Of a DNA stretch of 64,000 nucleotides, positions 41,222 through 49,976 are shown one piece after another. Position numbers and translations under genes: made by a program. The notes below the pieces were generated by a model. That model made no database searches, was not told the DNA's origin, and was given only the letters and a program-made list of their open reading frames with translations. The stretch comes from Streptomyces coelicoflavus (lineage in GTDB: Bacteria; Actinomycetota; Actinomycetes; Streptomycetales; Streptomycetaceae): assembly GCF_003112555.1 (NCBI RefSeq), contig NZ_BEWB01000008.1:186001-250000 (forward strand), written 5' to 3'. The stretch's first letter is position 1. Each line of letters opens with the position of its first letter.

Positions 41222-41565
41222 GGCCGTGGCCTTTCGGAGGAACCGGAAAGGGGCAGCGCGATTTCCCGCGACGCACGGGTCGGACACTCCTGGCAGGGGG
41301 CGTCGGCGATCAGATGTGCGTCGTGGGCATCCGGTGCCGGCCGCGCAGCGGACACCGGACGGCCGAGGACACCAGGATCACCTCGTACCGGGACGGGGGG
41401 ACGACAGGTGCGGTGTGGATGCGCACGGCCCGGCTCCCCCCTCGGTCTCGATCTCGGTGTGGTGGTGAGTGTAGGGAGACCGGGGCGCGCGCCGCACCGT
41501 GTTTTCCAGCGACCCGCGAAGCTCTCGGCGACGCGCGAGACCCCCGACGACCCGCGATACGCGAA
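41222..41565. other. Non-coding region upstream of the EF-G-like gene
   Basis: Between the EF-G-like start and the tRNA terminator lie about 340 bases with no convincing gene on either strand. A purine/pyrimidine-skewed stretch (CCCCCCTCGGTCTCGATCTC, 41435-41454) and a minus-strand TACACT-like -10 candidate near 41466 are the only features; no good -35 box or riboswitch fold was recognised. Confidence 0.4.
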
Positions 41566-41595
41566 ATGCCGGCCGGGATTCCTCCCGACCGGCAT
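41566..41595 (-). terminator. Terminator hairpin downstream of tRNA-Leu
   Basis: ATGCCGGCCGGGA (41566-41578) pairs with TCCCGACCGGCAT (41583-41595) with a single mismatch and a four-base loop. On the minus strand it lies 19 bases beyond the tRNA 3' end and is followed by TTTCGCG. Confidence 0.75.
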
Positions 41596-41614
41596 CACAC
41601 TTCGCCTGATCTTG

Positions 41615-41699
41615 TGTCCGAGGGGGGACTTGAACCCCCACGCCCGATAAAGGGCACTAGCACCTCAAGCTAGCGCGTCTGCCATTCCGCCACCCGGAC
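41615..41699 (-). tRNA. tRNA-Leu (anticodon GAG)
   Basis: On the minus strand the acceptor arms GTCCGGG (41693-41699) and CTCGGAC (41616-41622) pair with one G/T, with discriminator A at 41615. The D arm contains TGGCGGAATGGCAGACGCG, typical of class II tRNA-Leu. The anticodon stem CTAGC/GCTAG encloses the loop TTGAGGT, giving anticodon GAG (reads CUC/CUU). A long variable arm (TGCCCTTTATCGGGCG) and the T arm GGGGGTTCAAGTCCCCC complete the cloverleaf. No CCA end is encoded. Length is 85 bases. Confidence 0.96.
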
Positions 41700-41851
41700 C
41701 AGGTGTCTGTCGCGGTGCGGGGTGCTCCCCCGCGGCGACATGGACAACCATACCAAGGTTTCGCGGTGCCTTTCACCTGCGTTTCCTTCCCCCGTTCTCT
41801 CTCTGAGCGGCGGTCCGGGACCGGGGGCTCCGCTGCATCTAGGGTCGCACC

Positions 41852-43183
41852 ATGAGTGACTGGACGGTTACGCAGGGCCCGCTTCCGCGTCGTCGGCCGC
41901 GGGCGCTGTCGCCTCTCAGGGAGCATCTGCGGGACACGTTCTGGTTCGCGCCCACCGCGGCCATGGTGGGTGTCTTCGTGGTCTGGCTGGTGGCCCAGGA
42001 GCTCGATGCCGCCCTCGTGCGTTCGCTCCAGGACGACGGCGACTTCGACACGCTCGCCGATCTGCTGCGCTTCGCGGACGACGCGAAGACGGTGGTGTCG
42101 GCGGTCGGCTCGGCGATGATGACGTTCATCGGCGTGGTGTTCAGCATCTCGCTGGTCGCGGTGCAGATGGCGAGCGGACAGTTCACCCCGCGGGTGGTGC
42201 GGCTCTTCGTCCGCAGCAGGATCACCAAGGCGACCTTCGCCGTCTTCCTCGCCACTTTCGTCCTGACGCTGCTCGTCCTCACCAGCTACGACAGCAATGT
42301 CGACCCCCGCGCGGCCACCTCGGTGCCCCTGGTGCAGTCGGTGCTGACCCTGCTCATGGTCGCGCTGAGTCTGCTGCTCTTCGTGATGTACGTGAACGCC
42401 ACGCTGCGGCTGATGCGGGTCAGCCATGTGATCGCCCGTATCGCCGCCGAGTCCTTCCGCGTGGCGGCGCTGATGCCGGTACCGGCGGGCGGGGCCGAGG
42501 CACCGGGCCTCGGGCCGGCGACGGCGTGGGTCGCCCACGACGGGCAGGCCGGTGTGCTGAGGGACGTGCATGTCGCCCGGCTCGTGCGGGTGGCCCGGGG
42601 GCACGGGGTGGTGCTGCGGCTGGTCCCGCGGATCGGTGACTTCCTCGTGCCGGGCACTCCGGTCCTGGCGGTGCACGGCGGGGCGGCCCCGTCCCGCCGT
42701 GCGCTGCGGTTCGCCCTGTCCGTGGGAGTGGAGCGCACGTTCCACCAGGATCTGGCGTTCGGCCTGCGCCAGCTGTCCGACATCGGTCTGCGCGCCCTGT
42801 CCCCCGCGGTGAACGACCCGACGACCGCCGTGCAGGCGCTGGACCGGGTCGTGCAGATCCTGGCCGCACTGTCCCGGCGGCCGCTCGACACGGTGACGCA
42901 CCGGGACCGGCGCGGCGTGGTCCGGCTGGTGCAGCCCGTACCCGGCTGGGCGGAGCTGGTGGACCTCGGGTTCACCGAGGTCCGGGCCTGCGCCGTCGGG
43001 TCGCCGCAGGTCACGCGGCGTCTGCTGGCCGGCTTCGACGACCTGCTGCGGCTCGTGCCGCCGGAGCGGTGTGAACCGCTGCTGCGCCACCGCGAGCTGT
43101 TGCGGCAGGCCGTCGAGCGGACCGCTCCGACCCCGGCGGACCGGGCCTTCGCCCTGCGGCCGGACCGGCAGGGCATCGGCTGA
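41852..43183 (+). CDS. DUF2254 integral membrane protein
   Basis: This 443-residue protein has four membrane segments in its first 180 residues ('FWFAPTAAMVGVFVVWLVAQ', 'AMMTFIGVVFSISLVAVQMA', 'FAVFLATFVLTLLVLTSY', 'LVQSVLTLLMVALSLLLFVM') followed by a large soluble domain. The motif 'ASGQFTPRVVRLFVRSRITK' after the second segment and 'GLRQLSDIGLRALSPAVNDP' later are hallmarks of DUF2254 (predicted membrane proteins of unknown function). It is transcribed alone and converges on the aldehyde dehydrogenase gene. No role is proposed. Confidence 0.88.
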   Translation: MSDWTVTQGPLPRRRPRALSPLREHLRDTFWFAPTAAMVGVFVVWLVAQELDAALVRSLQDDGDFDTLADLLRFADDAKTVVSAVGSAMMTFIGVVFSISLVAVQMASGQFTPRVVRLFVRSRITKATFAVFLATFVLTLLVLTSYDSNVDPRAATSVPLVQSVLTLLMVALSLLLFVMYVNATLRLMRVSHVIARIAAESFRVAALMPVPAGGAEAPGLGPATAWVAHDGQAGVLRDVHVARLVRVARGHGVVLRLVPRIGDFLVPGTPVLAVHGGAAPSRRALRFALSVGVERTFHQDLAFGLRQLSDIGLRALSPAVNDPTTAVQALDRVVQILAALSRRPLDTVTHRDRRGVVRLVQPVPGWAELVDLGFTEVRACAVGSPQVTRRLLAGFDDLLRLVPPERCEPLLRHRELLRQAVERTAPTPADRAFALRPDRQGIG

Positions 43184-43214
43184 CCGCCCCGGGACCACCC
43201 ACCCCTCGGTCCCC

Positions 43215-44807
43215 TTACGGCATGAGGTGGTGGTCCGGGAAGTTGCCCGGCAGCCGCTCCCCGGCCGGGCCGCGCGTCACGGCGCGCACCAGCAGCTCAC
43301 CGCCCACGAAGGCACCGCGCCAGGACGCGCCGTGCCCGCCGAACAGCTCGTCGCGGTCCCCGCGGGAGCGCGGTACCCCGTGGCCCACCTTGAACGCCCG
43401 GATCTGCGGCGCCAGCCTGTGGTACGTCGCCGGGTCGTCGGTGGACAGGGTGGCCACCAGCGCGCCGTTGGAGGCGTTCATCGCGGCGAGCAGTTCGGCC
43501 TCGGTGTCGACCAGGACGATGGTGTCGACGGGGCCGAAGGGCTCCGCGTGGTGCAGCGGTGAGGACCGGGGCGGATTCAGCAGCGTGACCGGCTGGACGT
43601 AGGCCGACGTGTCCTGGCCGGGCAGGAACAGGCCGTCGGCCGCGCTGCCGCGGTGCAGCGGGACGGCGCCGCGGTCGACGGCTTCGGCGACCTGGTCCTG
43701 GAGCTCCTTGGCCTTGGCGGCGTTGATCACCGGCCCGAAGTCGAGCGCCGGGAACGGGTCGTCCGGTGCCGCGACGGCGAGCGGGTGGCCGACGCGCAGG
43801 CTGCGGACCGCCGGGAGGTAGGCCGCGAGGAACGCGTCGAACAACTGCCGCTGGACGACGAAGCGCGGGTAGGCGGTGCAGCGCTGCTTGCCGTAGTCGA
43901 AGAGCTTCGGGATCTGCCGCGTGAGCGCGTCCCAGTCCGTGAAGTTCCAGATGCCCCAGGTGTTGAGTCCTTCCTGTTCGAGGATGTGCCGCTTGCCCAG
44001 GTCGGCGAGGGCGGTGGCGACGGCGGCACCCGTGTCCCGGCCGCCGACGAAGGAGACGCAGCCGGTCTCGGGCGCCCGCACCAGCGCCTGGGAGAGCTCG
44101 CCGCCGCTGCCGCTGACGAGGGTGACGGGAAGTCCCTCGCGGGCGGCGAGCGCGCAGGCCAGCGTCAGGCAGGCGACGCCGCCGTCGGTCGGGGTCTTGG
44201 CGATGACCGCGTTGCCCGCCAGTGCTTGTACCAGCATTGCGTGAACGAGCACGCTCATCGGGTAGTTCCAGCTCGCGATGTTGGACACCGGGCCGTCCAG
44301 CGGGGCGCGCCCGTCGAGCATGCCGTCGATGCCGTCCACGTACCAGCGCACGCCGTCGACGGCCCGGTCGACGTCGGCCCGCGCCGAACGCCAGGGTTTG
44401 CCGATCTCCCAGACCAGCAGCAGCGCGAGCAGTTCGCGGTGCTGGGCGAGGGCGTCGAGGGTGGCCGCGACGCGCGCGCGGCGTTCGGGCAGCGGGACGT
44501 GGCGCCAGGCCCGGTGCTGGTCCAGCGAGGCGCGTACAGCGTGCTGGGCCGTGGCGGCGTCGAGCCGGGGCGGACCGGTGATCGGGGAGCCGTCGACCGG
44601 GCTGGTGGCCGGCAGGACCCGGCCGTCCGCCCGCCAGCCGGCGTCCCAGAGGTTGAGGACCCGGTCGTCGCGGAACGCCTCGGGCGCGACGGCGCGGCAG
44701 CGGAGCCAGGCTTCGGCCCAGGATGTGCCGGACTTGAGGGTGAGGTCCGCGGTGCCCTGGGCCGTGGTGTCCCGGGCCGCGAGGTCCCGGGCGCCGGCCG
44801 CCGTCAT
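43215..44807 (-). CDS. NAD(P)-dependent aldehyde dehydrogenase in C2-acid cluster
   Basis: The ATG at 44807 overlaps the SucD-like stop as ATGA and gives 530 residues. Aldehyde dehydrogenase features are 'GPVSNIASWNYPMSVLVHAM' (cofactor loop), 'LEQEGLN' replacing the usual ELGG motif, and the catalytic cysteine in 'GKQRCTAYPRF' (Cys 310). The gene is last in the operon with the SucCD-like CoA ligase, opposite an oxalate-type operon. Glyoxylate, glycolaldehyde or an acyl-CoA-linked aldehyde are possible substrates; the altered ELGG motif means the usual hydrolytic aldehyde oxidation cannot be assumed. It is the third gene of a tight three-gene transcript. Confidence 0.8.
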   Translation of the reverse strand: MTAAGARDLAARDTTAQGTADLTLKSGTSWAEAWLRCRAVAPEAFRDDRVLNLWDAGWRADGRVLPATSPVDGSPITGPPRLDAATAQHAVRASLDQHRAWRHVPLPERRARVAATLDALAQHRELLALLLVWEIGKPWRSARADVDRAVDGVRWYVDGIDGMLDGRAPLDGPVSNIASWNYPMSVLVHAMLVQALAGNAVIAKTPTDGGVACLTLACALAAREGLPVTLVSGSGGELSQALVRAPETGCVSFVGGRDTGAAVATALADLGKRHILEQEGLNTWGIWNFTDWDALTRQIPKLFDYGKQRCTAYPRFVVQRQLFDAFLAAYLPAVRSLRVGHPLAVAAPDDPFPALDFGPVINAAKAKELQDQVAEAVDRGAVPLHRGSAADGLFLPGQDTSAYVQPVTLLNPPRSSPLHHAEPFGPVDTIVLVDTEAELLAAMNASNGALVATLSTDDPATYHRLAPQIRAFKVGHGVPRSRGDRDELFGGHGASWRGAFVGGELLVRAVTRGPAGERLPGNFPDHHLMP

Positions 44808-45730
44808 GCGCGGGCTCCGTCACGGGCCGCGTCGTCCGGTGCGGCACCTCCGAGTACGTCGAGTGCCTCGAGTACGTGCCGTGCCGTCTCGGTCGGTGTG
44901 CTCCCGACCCGTACGCCGGCCGCCTCCAGCGCCTCCTTCTTGGCCCGCGCCGTACCCGAGGAGCCGGAGACGATGGCGCCGGCGTGGCCCATGGTCTTGC
45001 CCTCGGGCGCGGTGAACCCGGCGATGTAGCCGACGACGGGCTTGGTGACGTGCTCGCGGATGTGTGCCGCCGCACGCTCTTCCGCGTCGCCGCCGATCTC
45101 GCCGATGAGGACGATCAGTTCGGTGTCGGGGTCGTCCTGGAAGGCGGTGAGGCAGTCGATGTGACTGGTGCCGACGACCGGGTCGCCGCCGATGCCGACG
45201 CAGGTGGAGAAGCCGACGTCCCGCAGCTCGTGCATGAGTTGGTAGGTGAGTGTGCCCGACTTGGAGACCAGGCCGATGCGGCCGGGCTTGGCGATGTCGG
45301 GCGGGACGATGCCCGCGTTGGACTGGCCGGGGGTGATCAGCCCGGGGCAGTTGGGGCCGATGACGCGGGTCCCCCTGGCCCTGGCGTGGGAGGTGAGGGC
45401 GACGGCGTCATGGACGGGGATGCCCTCGGTGATGACGACCGCGAGGCCGATGCCGGCGTCGGCGGCTTCCACGACCGCGGCCCTGGCGAAGGCGGGCGGC
45501 ACGAAGACGACGGTGACGTCGGCGCCCGTGTGCTCGATGCCCTCGCCGACCGAGCCGAAGACCGGGACGGCACGACCGTCGAAGTCGACGCTGCGGCCGG
45601 CCTTGCGCGGATTGACGCCACCGACGACGTCGGTGCCGGCGGCCAGCATGCGGCGGGTGTGCTTCATGCCCTCGGCACCGGTCATGCCCTGGACGAGGAC
45701 CTTGCTCTCCTTGGTGAGGTAGATCGCCAT
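44804..45730 (-). CDS. Succinyl-CoA-synthetase-like alpha subunit (acid-CoA ligase)
   Basis: This 308-residue protein starts MAIYLTKESKVLVQGMTGAE, as SucD does. The CoA-binding Rossmann domain includes 'VVGGVNPRKAGRSVDFDGRA', and the phosphohistidine lies in 'TMGHAGAIVSG' (His 249). It pairs with the ATP-grasp beta subunit 14 bp upstream. The pair sits in a C2-acid cluster and not with TCA genes, so it may be a malate- or oxalate/glyoxylate-related CoA ligase (MtkAB-like) instead of the housekeeping succinyl-CoA synthetase. Confidence 0.88.
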   Translation of the reverse strand: MAIYLTKESKVLVQGMTGAEGMKHTRRMLAAGTDVVGGVNPRKAGRSVDFDGRAVPVFGSVGEGIEHTGADVTVVFVPPAFARAAVVEAADAGIGLAVVITEGIPVHDAVALTSHARARGTRVIGPNCPGLITPGQSNAGIVPPDIAKPGRIGLVSKSGTLTYQLMHELRDVGFSTCVGIGGDPVVGTSHIDCLTAFQDDPDTELIVLIGEIGGDAEERAAAHIREHVTKPVVGYIAGFTAPEGKTMGHAGAIVSGSSGTARAKKEALEAAGVRVGSTPTETARHVLEALDVLGGAAPDDAARDGARA

Positions 45731-45744
45731 GTCGTCCTGTCTCC

Positions 45745-46896
45745 TTATCCGGCTTGTCCGGGGGTGGCTGCCGCGGTGGCGAGCCGGGCGGCACGGCGGG
45801 CGGCGCCGTCCATGGTGGTGGCCTGTTCGACCAGGGGATGCGCGCGTGCGTCGAGCAGGGCCCGGCCCCGGGCGGCGTTGTTGCCGTCGAGGCGTACGAC
45901 GAGCGGCTTGGTGGGCCGGACCTCGTCCAGAGCCCGGACGATGCCGTCGGCGACCGCGTCGCAGGCGGTGATGCCGCCGAAGACGTTGACGAGGACGGAC
46001 TTCACGCCGGGGTCGGAGAGGACGACCGACAGTCCGTCGGCCATGACCCGGGCGGAGGCGCCGCCTCCGATGTCGAGGAAGTTGGCGGGGCGGGCGCCGC
46101 AGCCGGCGACCACGTCGAGCGTCGACATGACCAGCCCGGCGCCGTTGCCGATGACGCCGACCTCCCCGTCGAGCTTGACGTAGTTGAGGCCCTTGGCGTC
46201 GGCCCGCGCCTCCAGGGAGTCGGCGGACGCCGACTTCTCGTCACCCCAGCGGGACTGGCGGTAGCGGGCGTTGTCGTCGAGGGTGACCTTGCCGTCGAGG
46301 GCCACGATCCGGCCCTCGACCGTCCTGACCAGCGGATTGACCTCGACGAGGAGGGCGTCCTCGCGGACCAGCACCTTCCACAGCCGCACCAGTGTGTCGA
46401 CGGTCTGCGGGGGCAGGCCGGCCGCGTCGGCGATGCGTACCGCGGTGGCCGTGTGCACGCCCGTGGCGGGGTCGACGGGGATGCGTGCCACGGCCTCGGG
46501 CCGCCGGGCGGCGACCTCCTCGATCTCCATGCCGCCCTCCGCGGAGGCGATGGCGAGGAAGCCGCCGGAAGCGCGGTCGAGGACGTAGGAGACGTAGAAC
46601 TCCCGCTCGATGGCGCAGGGTTCGGCCAGCATGACGGTGCCGACCGTGTGGCCCTTGATGTCCATGCCGAGGATGCCCCGTGCCGCCTCCTCCGCCTCGG
46701 CAGGGTCGGCGGCGAGCCGCACACCGCCCGCCTTCCCGCGTCCACCGGTCTTCACCTGCGCCTTGACGACGGCGCGTCCGCCGAGTGCGCGGGCGATCTC
46801 CCGCGCCCGCTCGGGCGAGTCGGTGACCTCGGCCCTCGGCACCACGATCCCGTGTTCCTTGAAGAGTTCCCTTGCCTGGTGTTCGTACAGGTCCAT
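45745..46896 (-). CDS. Succinyl-CoA-synthetase-like beta subunit (ATP-grasp)
   Basis: The ATG at 46896 follows AGGAG by six bases and gives 383 residues beginning MDLYEHQARELFKEHGIVVP, the standard SucC opening. ATP-grasp residues are seen in 'VVKAQVKTGGRGKAGGVRLA' and 'LVEVNPLV', and the ligase domain carries 'FLDIGGGASARVMADGL' and 'VFGGITACDAVADGIV'. It is the first gene of the minus-strand operon and is divided from the TPP-enzyme gene by a 143-bp region with a perfect inverted repeat. Substrate is inferred only from context. Confidence 0.88.
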   Translation of the reverse strand: MDLYEHQARELFKEHGIVVPRAEVTDSPERAREIARALGGRAVVKAQVKTGGRGKAGGVRLAADPAEAEEAARGILGMDIKGHTVGTVMLAEPCAIEREFYVSYVLDRASGGFLAIASAEGGMEIEEVAARRPEAVARIPVDPATGVHTATAVRIADAAGLPPQTVDTLVRLWKVLVREDALLVEVNPLVRTVEGRIVALDGKVTLDDNARYRQSRWGDEKSASADSLEARADAKGLNYVKLDGEVGVIGNGAGLVMSTLDVVAGCGARPANFLDIGGGASARVMADGLSVVLSDPGVKSVLVNVFGGITACDAVADGIVRALDEVRPTKPLVVRLDGNNAARGRALLDARAHPLVEQATTMDGAARRAARLATAAATPGQAG

Positions 46897-46964
46897 CTCG
46901 GCTCCTGACTGAAAGTGCCGCACGCCCCCTGGACACCACCCACCGGATGCGGGATAACAAGCTT

Positions 46965-46988
46965 CATACAGTATTCGTCGACTGTATG
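46965..46988. promoter_or_regulatory. Inverted repeat in divergent promoter of the C2-acid cluster
   Basis: CATACAGT (46965-46972) and ACTGTATG (46981-46988) are perfect 8-bp inverted arms around an 8-base spacer. The site is midway between the divergent SucC-like and TPP-enzyme genes and is AT-rich relative to the surroundings. The form suits a dimeric GntR or similar repressor; no regulator gene adjoins it. Confidence 0.65.
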
Positions 46989-47039
46989 CAATGTACCGCG
47001 AGAGCGCCCCAACCCCTCGTGAAGGGACAGGACTTCGCC

Positions 47040-48722
47040 ATGCCCGACGACACCCAGGACGTCATCTCCGGCGGCCACCTCGTTGCCAAGGCACTCAAGG
47101 CAGAGGGGGTCGACCGCATATACACGCTGTGCGGCGGCCACATCATCGACATCTACGACGGCTGCGTCGACGAGGGCATCGAGGTCGTCGACGTACGCCA
47201 CGAGCAGGTCGCCGCGCACGCCGCCGACGGATACGCCCGTATCACCGGCAAACCGGGCTGCGCGGTGGTCACCGCGGGACCGGGCACCACCGACGCCGTC
47301 ACCGGGGTCGCCAACGCCTTCCGCGCCGAGTCGCCGATGCTGCTGATCGGCGGCCAGGGCGCCCACACCCAGCACAAGATGGGGTCCCTCCAGGACCTGC
47401 CGCACGTCGACATGATGACGCCGATCACCAAGTTCGCGGCGACCGTGCCGGACACGGCCCGCGCCGCCGACATGGTGTCGATGGCGTTCCGCGAGTGCTA
47501 CCACGGGGCACCGGGACCCTCCTTCCTGGAGATCCCGCGCGACGTGCTGGACGCCAAGGTGCCGGTGGAGAAGGCGCGGGTGCCGCAGGCCGGGGCCTAC
47601 CGCGCCTCCACCCGGTCGGCCGGGGACCCCGAGGCCGTCGAGAAGCTCGCCGACCTGCTGGTGCAGGCCGAGAAGCCGGCCGTTCTGCTGGGCAGCCAGG
47701 TGTGGACGACGCGCGCCACCGAGGCCGCCGCCGAACTGGTCCGCACGCTCAACGTCCCGGCGTACATGAACGGCGCCGGCCGCGGCACCCTGCCGCCGGG
47801 CGACCCGCACCACTTCCAGCTCTCGCGCCGCTACGCCTTCTCCAACGCCGACGTGATCGTGATCGTCGGCACGCCCTTCGACTTCCGCATGGGCTACGGC
47901 AAGCGGCTCTCCCCGGACGCGACCGTCGTGCAGATCGACCTCGACTACCGCACCGTCGGCAAGAACCGCGACATCGACCTCGGCATCGTCGGCGACGCGG
48001 GGCTGGTGCTGAAGTCGGTGACCGAGGCGGCGTCCGGGCGGATCAACGGGGGCGCGGCGAAGCGCAAGGAGTGGCTGGACGAGCTGCGCGCGGCCGAGCG
48101 GACGGCGCTGGACAAGCGGCTGCCGCAGCTCAGGTCGGACGCCTCGCCCATCCATCCGTACCGACTGGTCAGTGAGATCAACGACTTCCTCACCGAGGAC
48201 TCGATCTACATCGGCGACGGCGGCGACATCGTCACCTTCTCCGGGCAGGTCGTGCAGCCCAAGTCGCCGGGCCACTGGATGGACCCGGGCCCGCTGGGCA
48301 CGCTCGGCGTCGGCGTCCCCTTCGTGCTGGCCGCCAAGCAGGCGCGGCCCGACAAGGAGGTCGTCGCCCTGTTCGGCGACGGCGCCTTCTCGCTCACCGG
48401 CTGGGACTTCGAAACTCTGGTCCGCTACGACCTCCCCTTCGTCGGCATCGTCGGCAACAACTCCTCGATGAACCAGATCCGCTACGGCCAGGCCGTGAAG
48501 TACGGCAAGGAGCGCGAGCGGGTCGGCAACACGCTCGGCGACGTGCCCTACGACGAGTTCGCCCGGATGCTGGGCGGCCACGGCGAGGAGGTCCGCGACC
48601 CCGCCGACATCGGCCCGGCGCTGCGCCGGGCCCGCGAGTCCGGCAAGCCGTCCCTGATCAACATCTGGGTGGACCCGGACGCGTACGCCCCCGGAACCAT
48701 GAACCAGACGATGTACAAGTGA
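47040..48722 (+). CDS. Thiamine-diphosphate enzyme, probable oxalyl-CoA decarboxylase
   Basis: The ATG at 47040 follows AGGA by seven bases, giving 560 residues, near the length of oxalyl-CoA decarboxylases (about 565). The catalytic glutamate is in 'VDVRHEQVAAHAADGYAR' (Glu 55), and the ThDP/Mg motif starts at 'GDG' (446-448) and ends 'NN' (473-474). 'FRMGYGKRLSPDATVVQIDL' is a typical middle-domain feature of oxalyl-CoA decarboxylase and 2-hydroxyacyl-CoA lyase. It stands upstream of a family III CoA transferase and an OFA transporter, which favours conversion of oxalyl-CoA to formyl-CoA. A 2-hydroxyacyl-CoA lyase or glyoxylate carboligase role cannot be excluded. Confidence 0.78.
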   Translation: MPDDTQDVISGGHLVAKALKAEGVDRIYTLCGGHIIDIYDGCVDEGIEVVDVRHEQVAAHAADGYARITGKPGCAVVTAGPGTTDAVTGVANAFRAESPMLLIGGQGAHTQHKMGSLQDLPHVDMMTPITKFAATVPDTARAADMVSMAFRECYHGAPGPSFLEIPRDVLDAKVPVEKARVPQAGAYRASTRSAGDPEAVEKLADLLVQAEKPAVLLGSQVWTTRATEAAAELVRTLNVPAYMNGAGRGTLPPGDPHHFQLSRRYAFSNADVIVIVGTPFDFRMGYGKRLSPDATVVQIDLDYRTVGKNRDIDLGIVGDAGLVLKSVTEAASGRINGGAAKRKEWLDELRAAERTALDKRLPQLRSDASPIHPYRLVSEINDFLTEDSIYIGDGGDIVTFSGQVVQPKSPGHWMDPGPLGTLGVGVPFVLAAKQARPDKEVVALFGDGAFSLTGWDFETLVRYDLPFVGIVGNNSSMNQIRYGQAVKYGKERERVGNTLGDVPYDEFARMLGGHGEEVRDPADIGPALRRARESGKPSLINIWVDPDAYAPGTMNQTMYK

Positions 48723-48733
48723 GGTGACCCCCC

Positions 48734-49975
48734 ATGACAGGCACGCCTGCGAAGGCTCTTGAGGGCATCCGCGTCCTGGACATGACGCACGTGCAGTCCG
48801 GACCCTCGGCGACACAGCTGCTCGCCTGGCTCGGCGCCGACGTCGTGAAGCTGGAGGCGCCGCACGGCGACATCACGCGGGGGCAGCTCCGCGATCTGCC
48901 GGACGTCGACTCCCTCTACTTCACGATGCTCAACTGCAACAAGCGGAGCATCACCCTGAACACCAAGACCGAGCGCGGCAAGGAGATCCTCACCGAGCTG
49001 ATCCGGCGCTCCGACGTCATGGTCGAGAACTTCGGACCGGGCGCGATCGACCGGATGGGCTTCACCTGGGACCGCGTCAAGGAGATCAATCCACGGATCG
49101 TCTACGCCTCCATCAAGGGGTTCGGCGAGGGCCCGTACACCGCGTTCAAGGCGTACGAGGTCGTCGCGCAGGCCATGGGCGGATCGATGTCCACCACCGG
49201 TTTCGAGGACGGACCGCCGCTGGCGACGGGGGCCCAGATCGGGGACTCGGGCACGGGCGTCCACGTCGTGGCGGGCATCCTCGCCGCCCTGTACCAGCGG
49301 GAGCACACCGGACGTGGTCAGCGGGTGAACGTGGCCATGCAGCACGCGGTGCTCAACCTCTGCCGGGTGAAGCTGCGCGACCAGCAGCGCCTGAGCCATG
49401 GTCCACTCGCCGAATATCCCAACGAGGACTTCGGCGACGAGGTTCCCAGGTCCGGCAACGCGTCCGGCGGCGGGCAGCCGGGCTGGGCGGTCAAGTGCGC
49501 GCCGGGCGGTCCGAACGACTACGTGTACGTCATCGTCCAGCCGGTCGGCTGGCGGCCCCTGAGCGAGCTGATCGGCCGGCCCGAGCTGGCGGACGACCCC
49601 GAGTGGGCGACCCCGCAGGCCAGGCTGCCGAAGCTGAACAAGATGTTCCAGCTGATCGAGGAGTGGTCGTCCACCCTCCCCAAGTGGGAGGTGCTGGAGC
49701 GGCTGAACGCGCACAACGTCCCGTGCGGGCCGATCCTGTCCACGAAGGAGATCATCGAGGACGACTCCCTGGTCGCCAACGAGATGGTCGTCACCGTCCC
49801 CCATCCCGAGCGGGGCGAGTTCGTGACCGTGGGCAGCCCGCTCAAGCTCTCGGACTCCCCGGTGGAGGTGACCAGTTCGCCGCTGCTCGGCGAGCACAAC
49901 GCGGAGGTCTACGTCGGCGAGCTGGGCCTCGGCGACGAGGAACTGCGGCTGCTCAAGTCGAACGGGGTGATCTGA
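48734..49975 (+). CDS. Family III CoA transferase, formyl-CoA:oxalate CoA-transferase-like
   Basis: This 413-residue protein begins 'ALEGIRVLDMTHVQSGPSAT', the usual opening of the CaiB/Frc family, and continues 'LAWLGADVVKLEAPHGD'. The catalytic aspartate is Asp 171 in 'QIGDSGTGVHVVAGILAALY', preceded by the glycine-rich region 'MGGSMSTTG'. Its length and opening fit formyl-CoA transferase. It lies 11 bp after the TPP enzyme gene; together they would move CoA from formyl-CoA to oxalate and decarboxylate oxalyl-CoA. It is inferred to act in oxalate catabolism. Confidence 0.86.
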   Translation: MTGTPAKALEGIRVLDMTHVQSGPSATQLLAWLGADVVKLEAPHGDITRGQLRDLPDVDSLYFTMLNCNKRSITLNTKTERGKEILTELIRRSDVMVENFGPGAIDRMGFTWDRVKEINPRIVYASIKGFGEGPYTAFKAYEVVAQAMGGSMSTTGFEDGPPLATGAQIGDSGTGVHVVAGILAALYQREHTGRGQRVNVAMQHAVLNLCRVKLRDQQRLSHGPLAEYPNEDFGDEVPRSGNASGGGQPGWAVKCAPGGPNDYVYVIVQPVGWRPLSELIGRPELADDPEWATPQARLPKLNKMFQLIEEWSSTLPKWEVLERLNAHNVPCGPILSTKEIIEDDSLVANEMVVTVPHPERGEFVTVGSPLKLSDSPVEVTSSPLLGEHNAEVYVGELGLGDEELRLLKSNGVI

Positions 49976-49976
49976 C

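Noticed and set aside
41615..41699. tRNA-Leu as an integration site of a genomic island
   Set aside because: No second copy of the tRNA 3' end and no integrase gene were seen on either side.
44804..46896. Housekeeping succinyl-CoA synthetase
   Set aside because: No TCA-cycle genes adjoin it, and the operon partner is an aldehyde dehydrogenase in a C2-acid cluster; a housekeeping role cannot be fully excluded but is not favoured.
47040..48722. Acetolactate synthase large subunit
   Set aside because: No small regulatory subunit or branched-chain genes adjoin it, and the CoA transferase and OFA transporter neighbours fit an oxalyl-CoA or acyl-CoA lyase role better.
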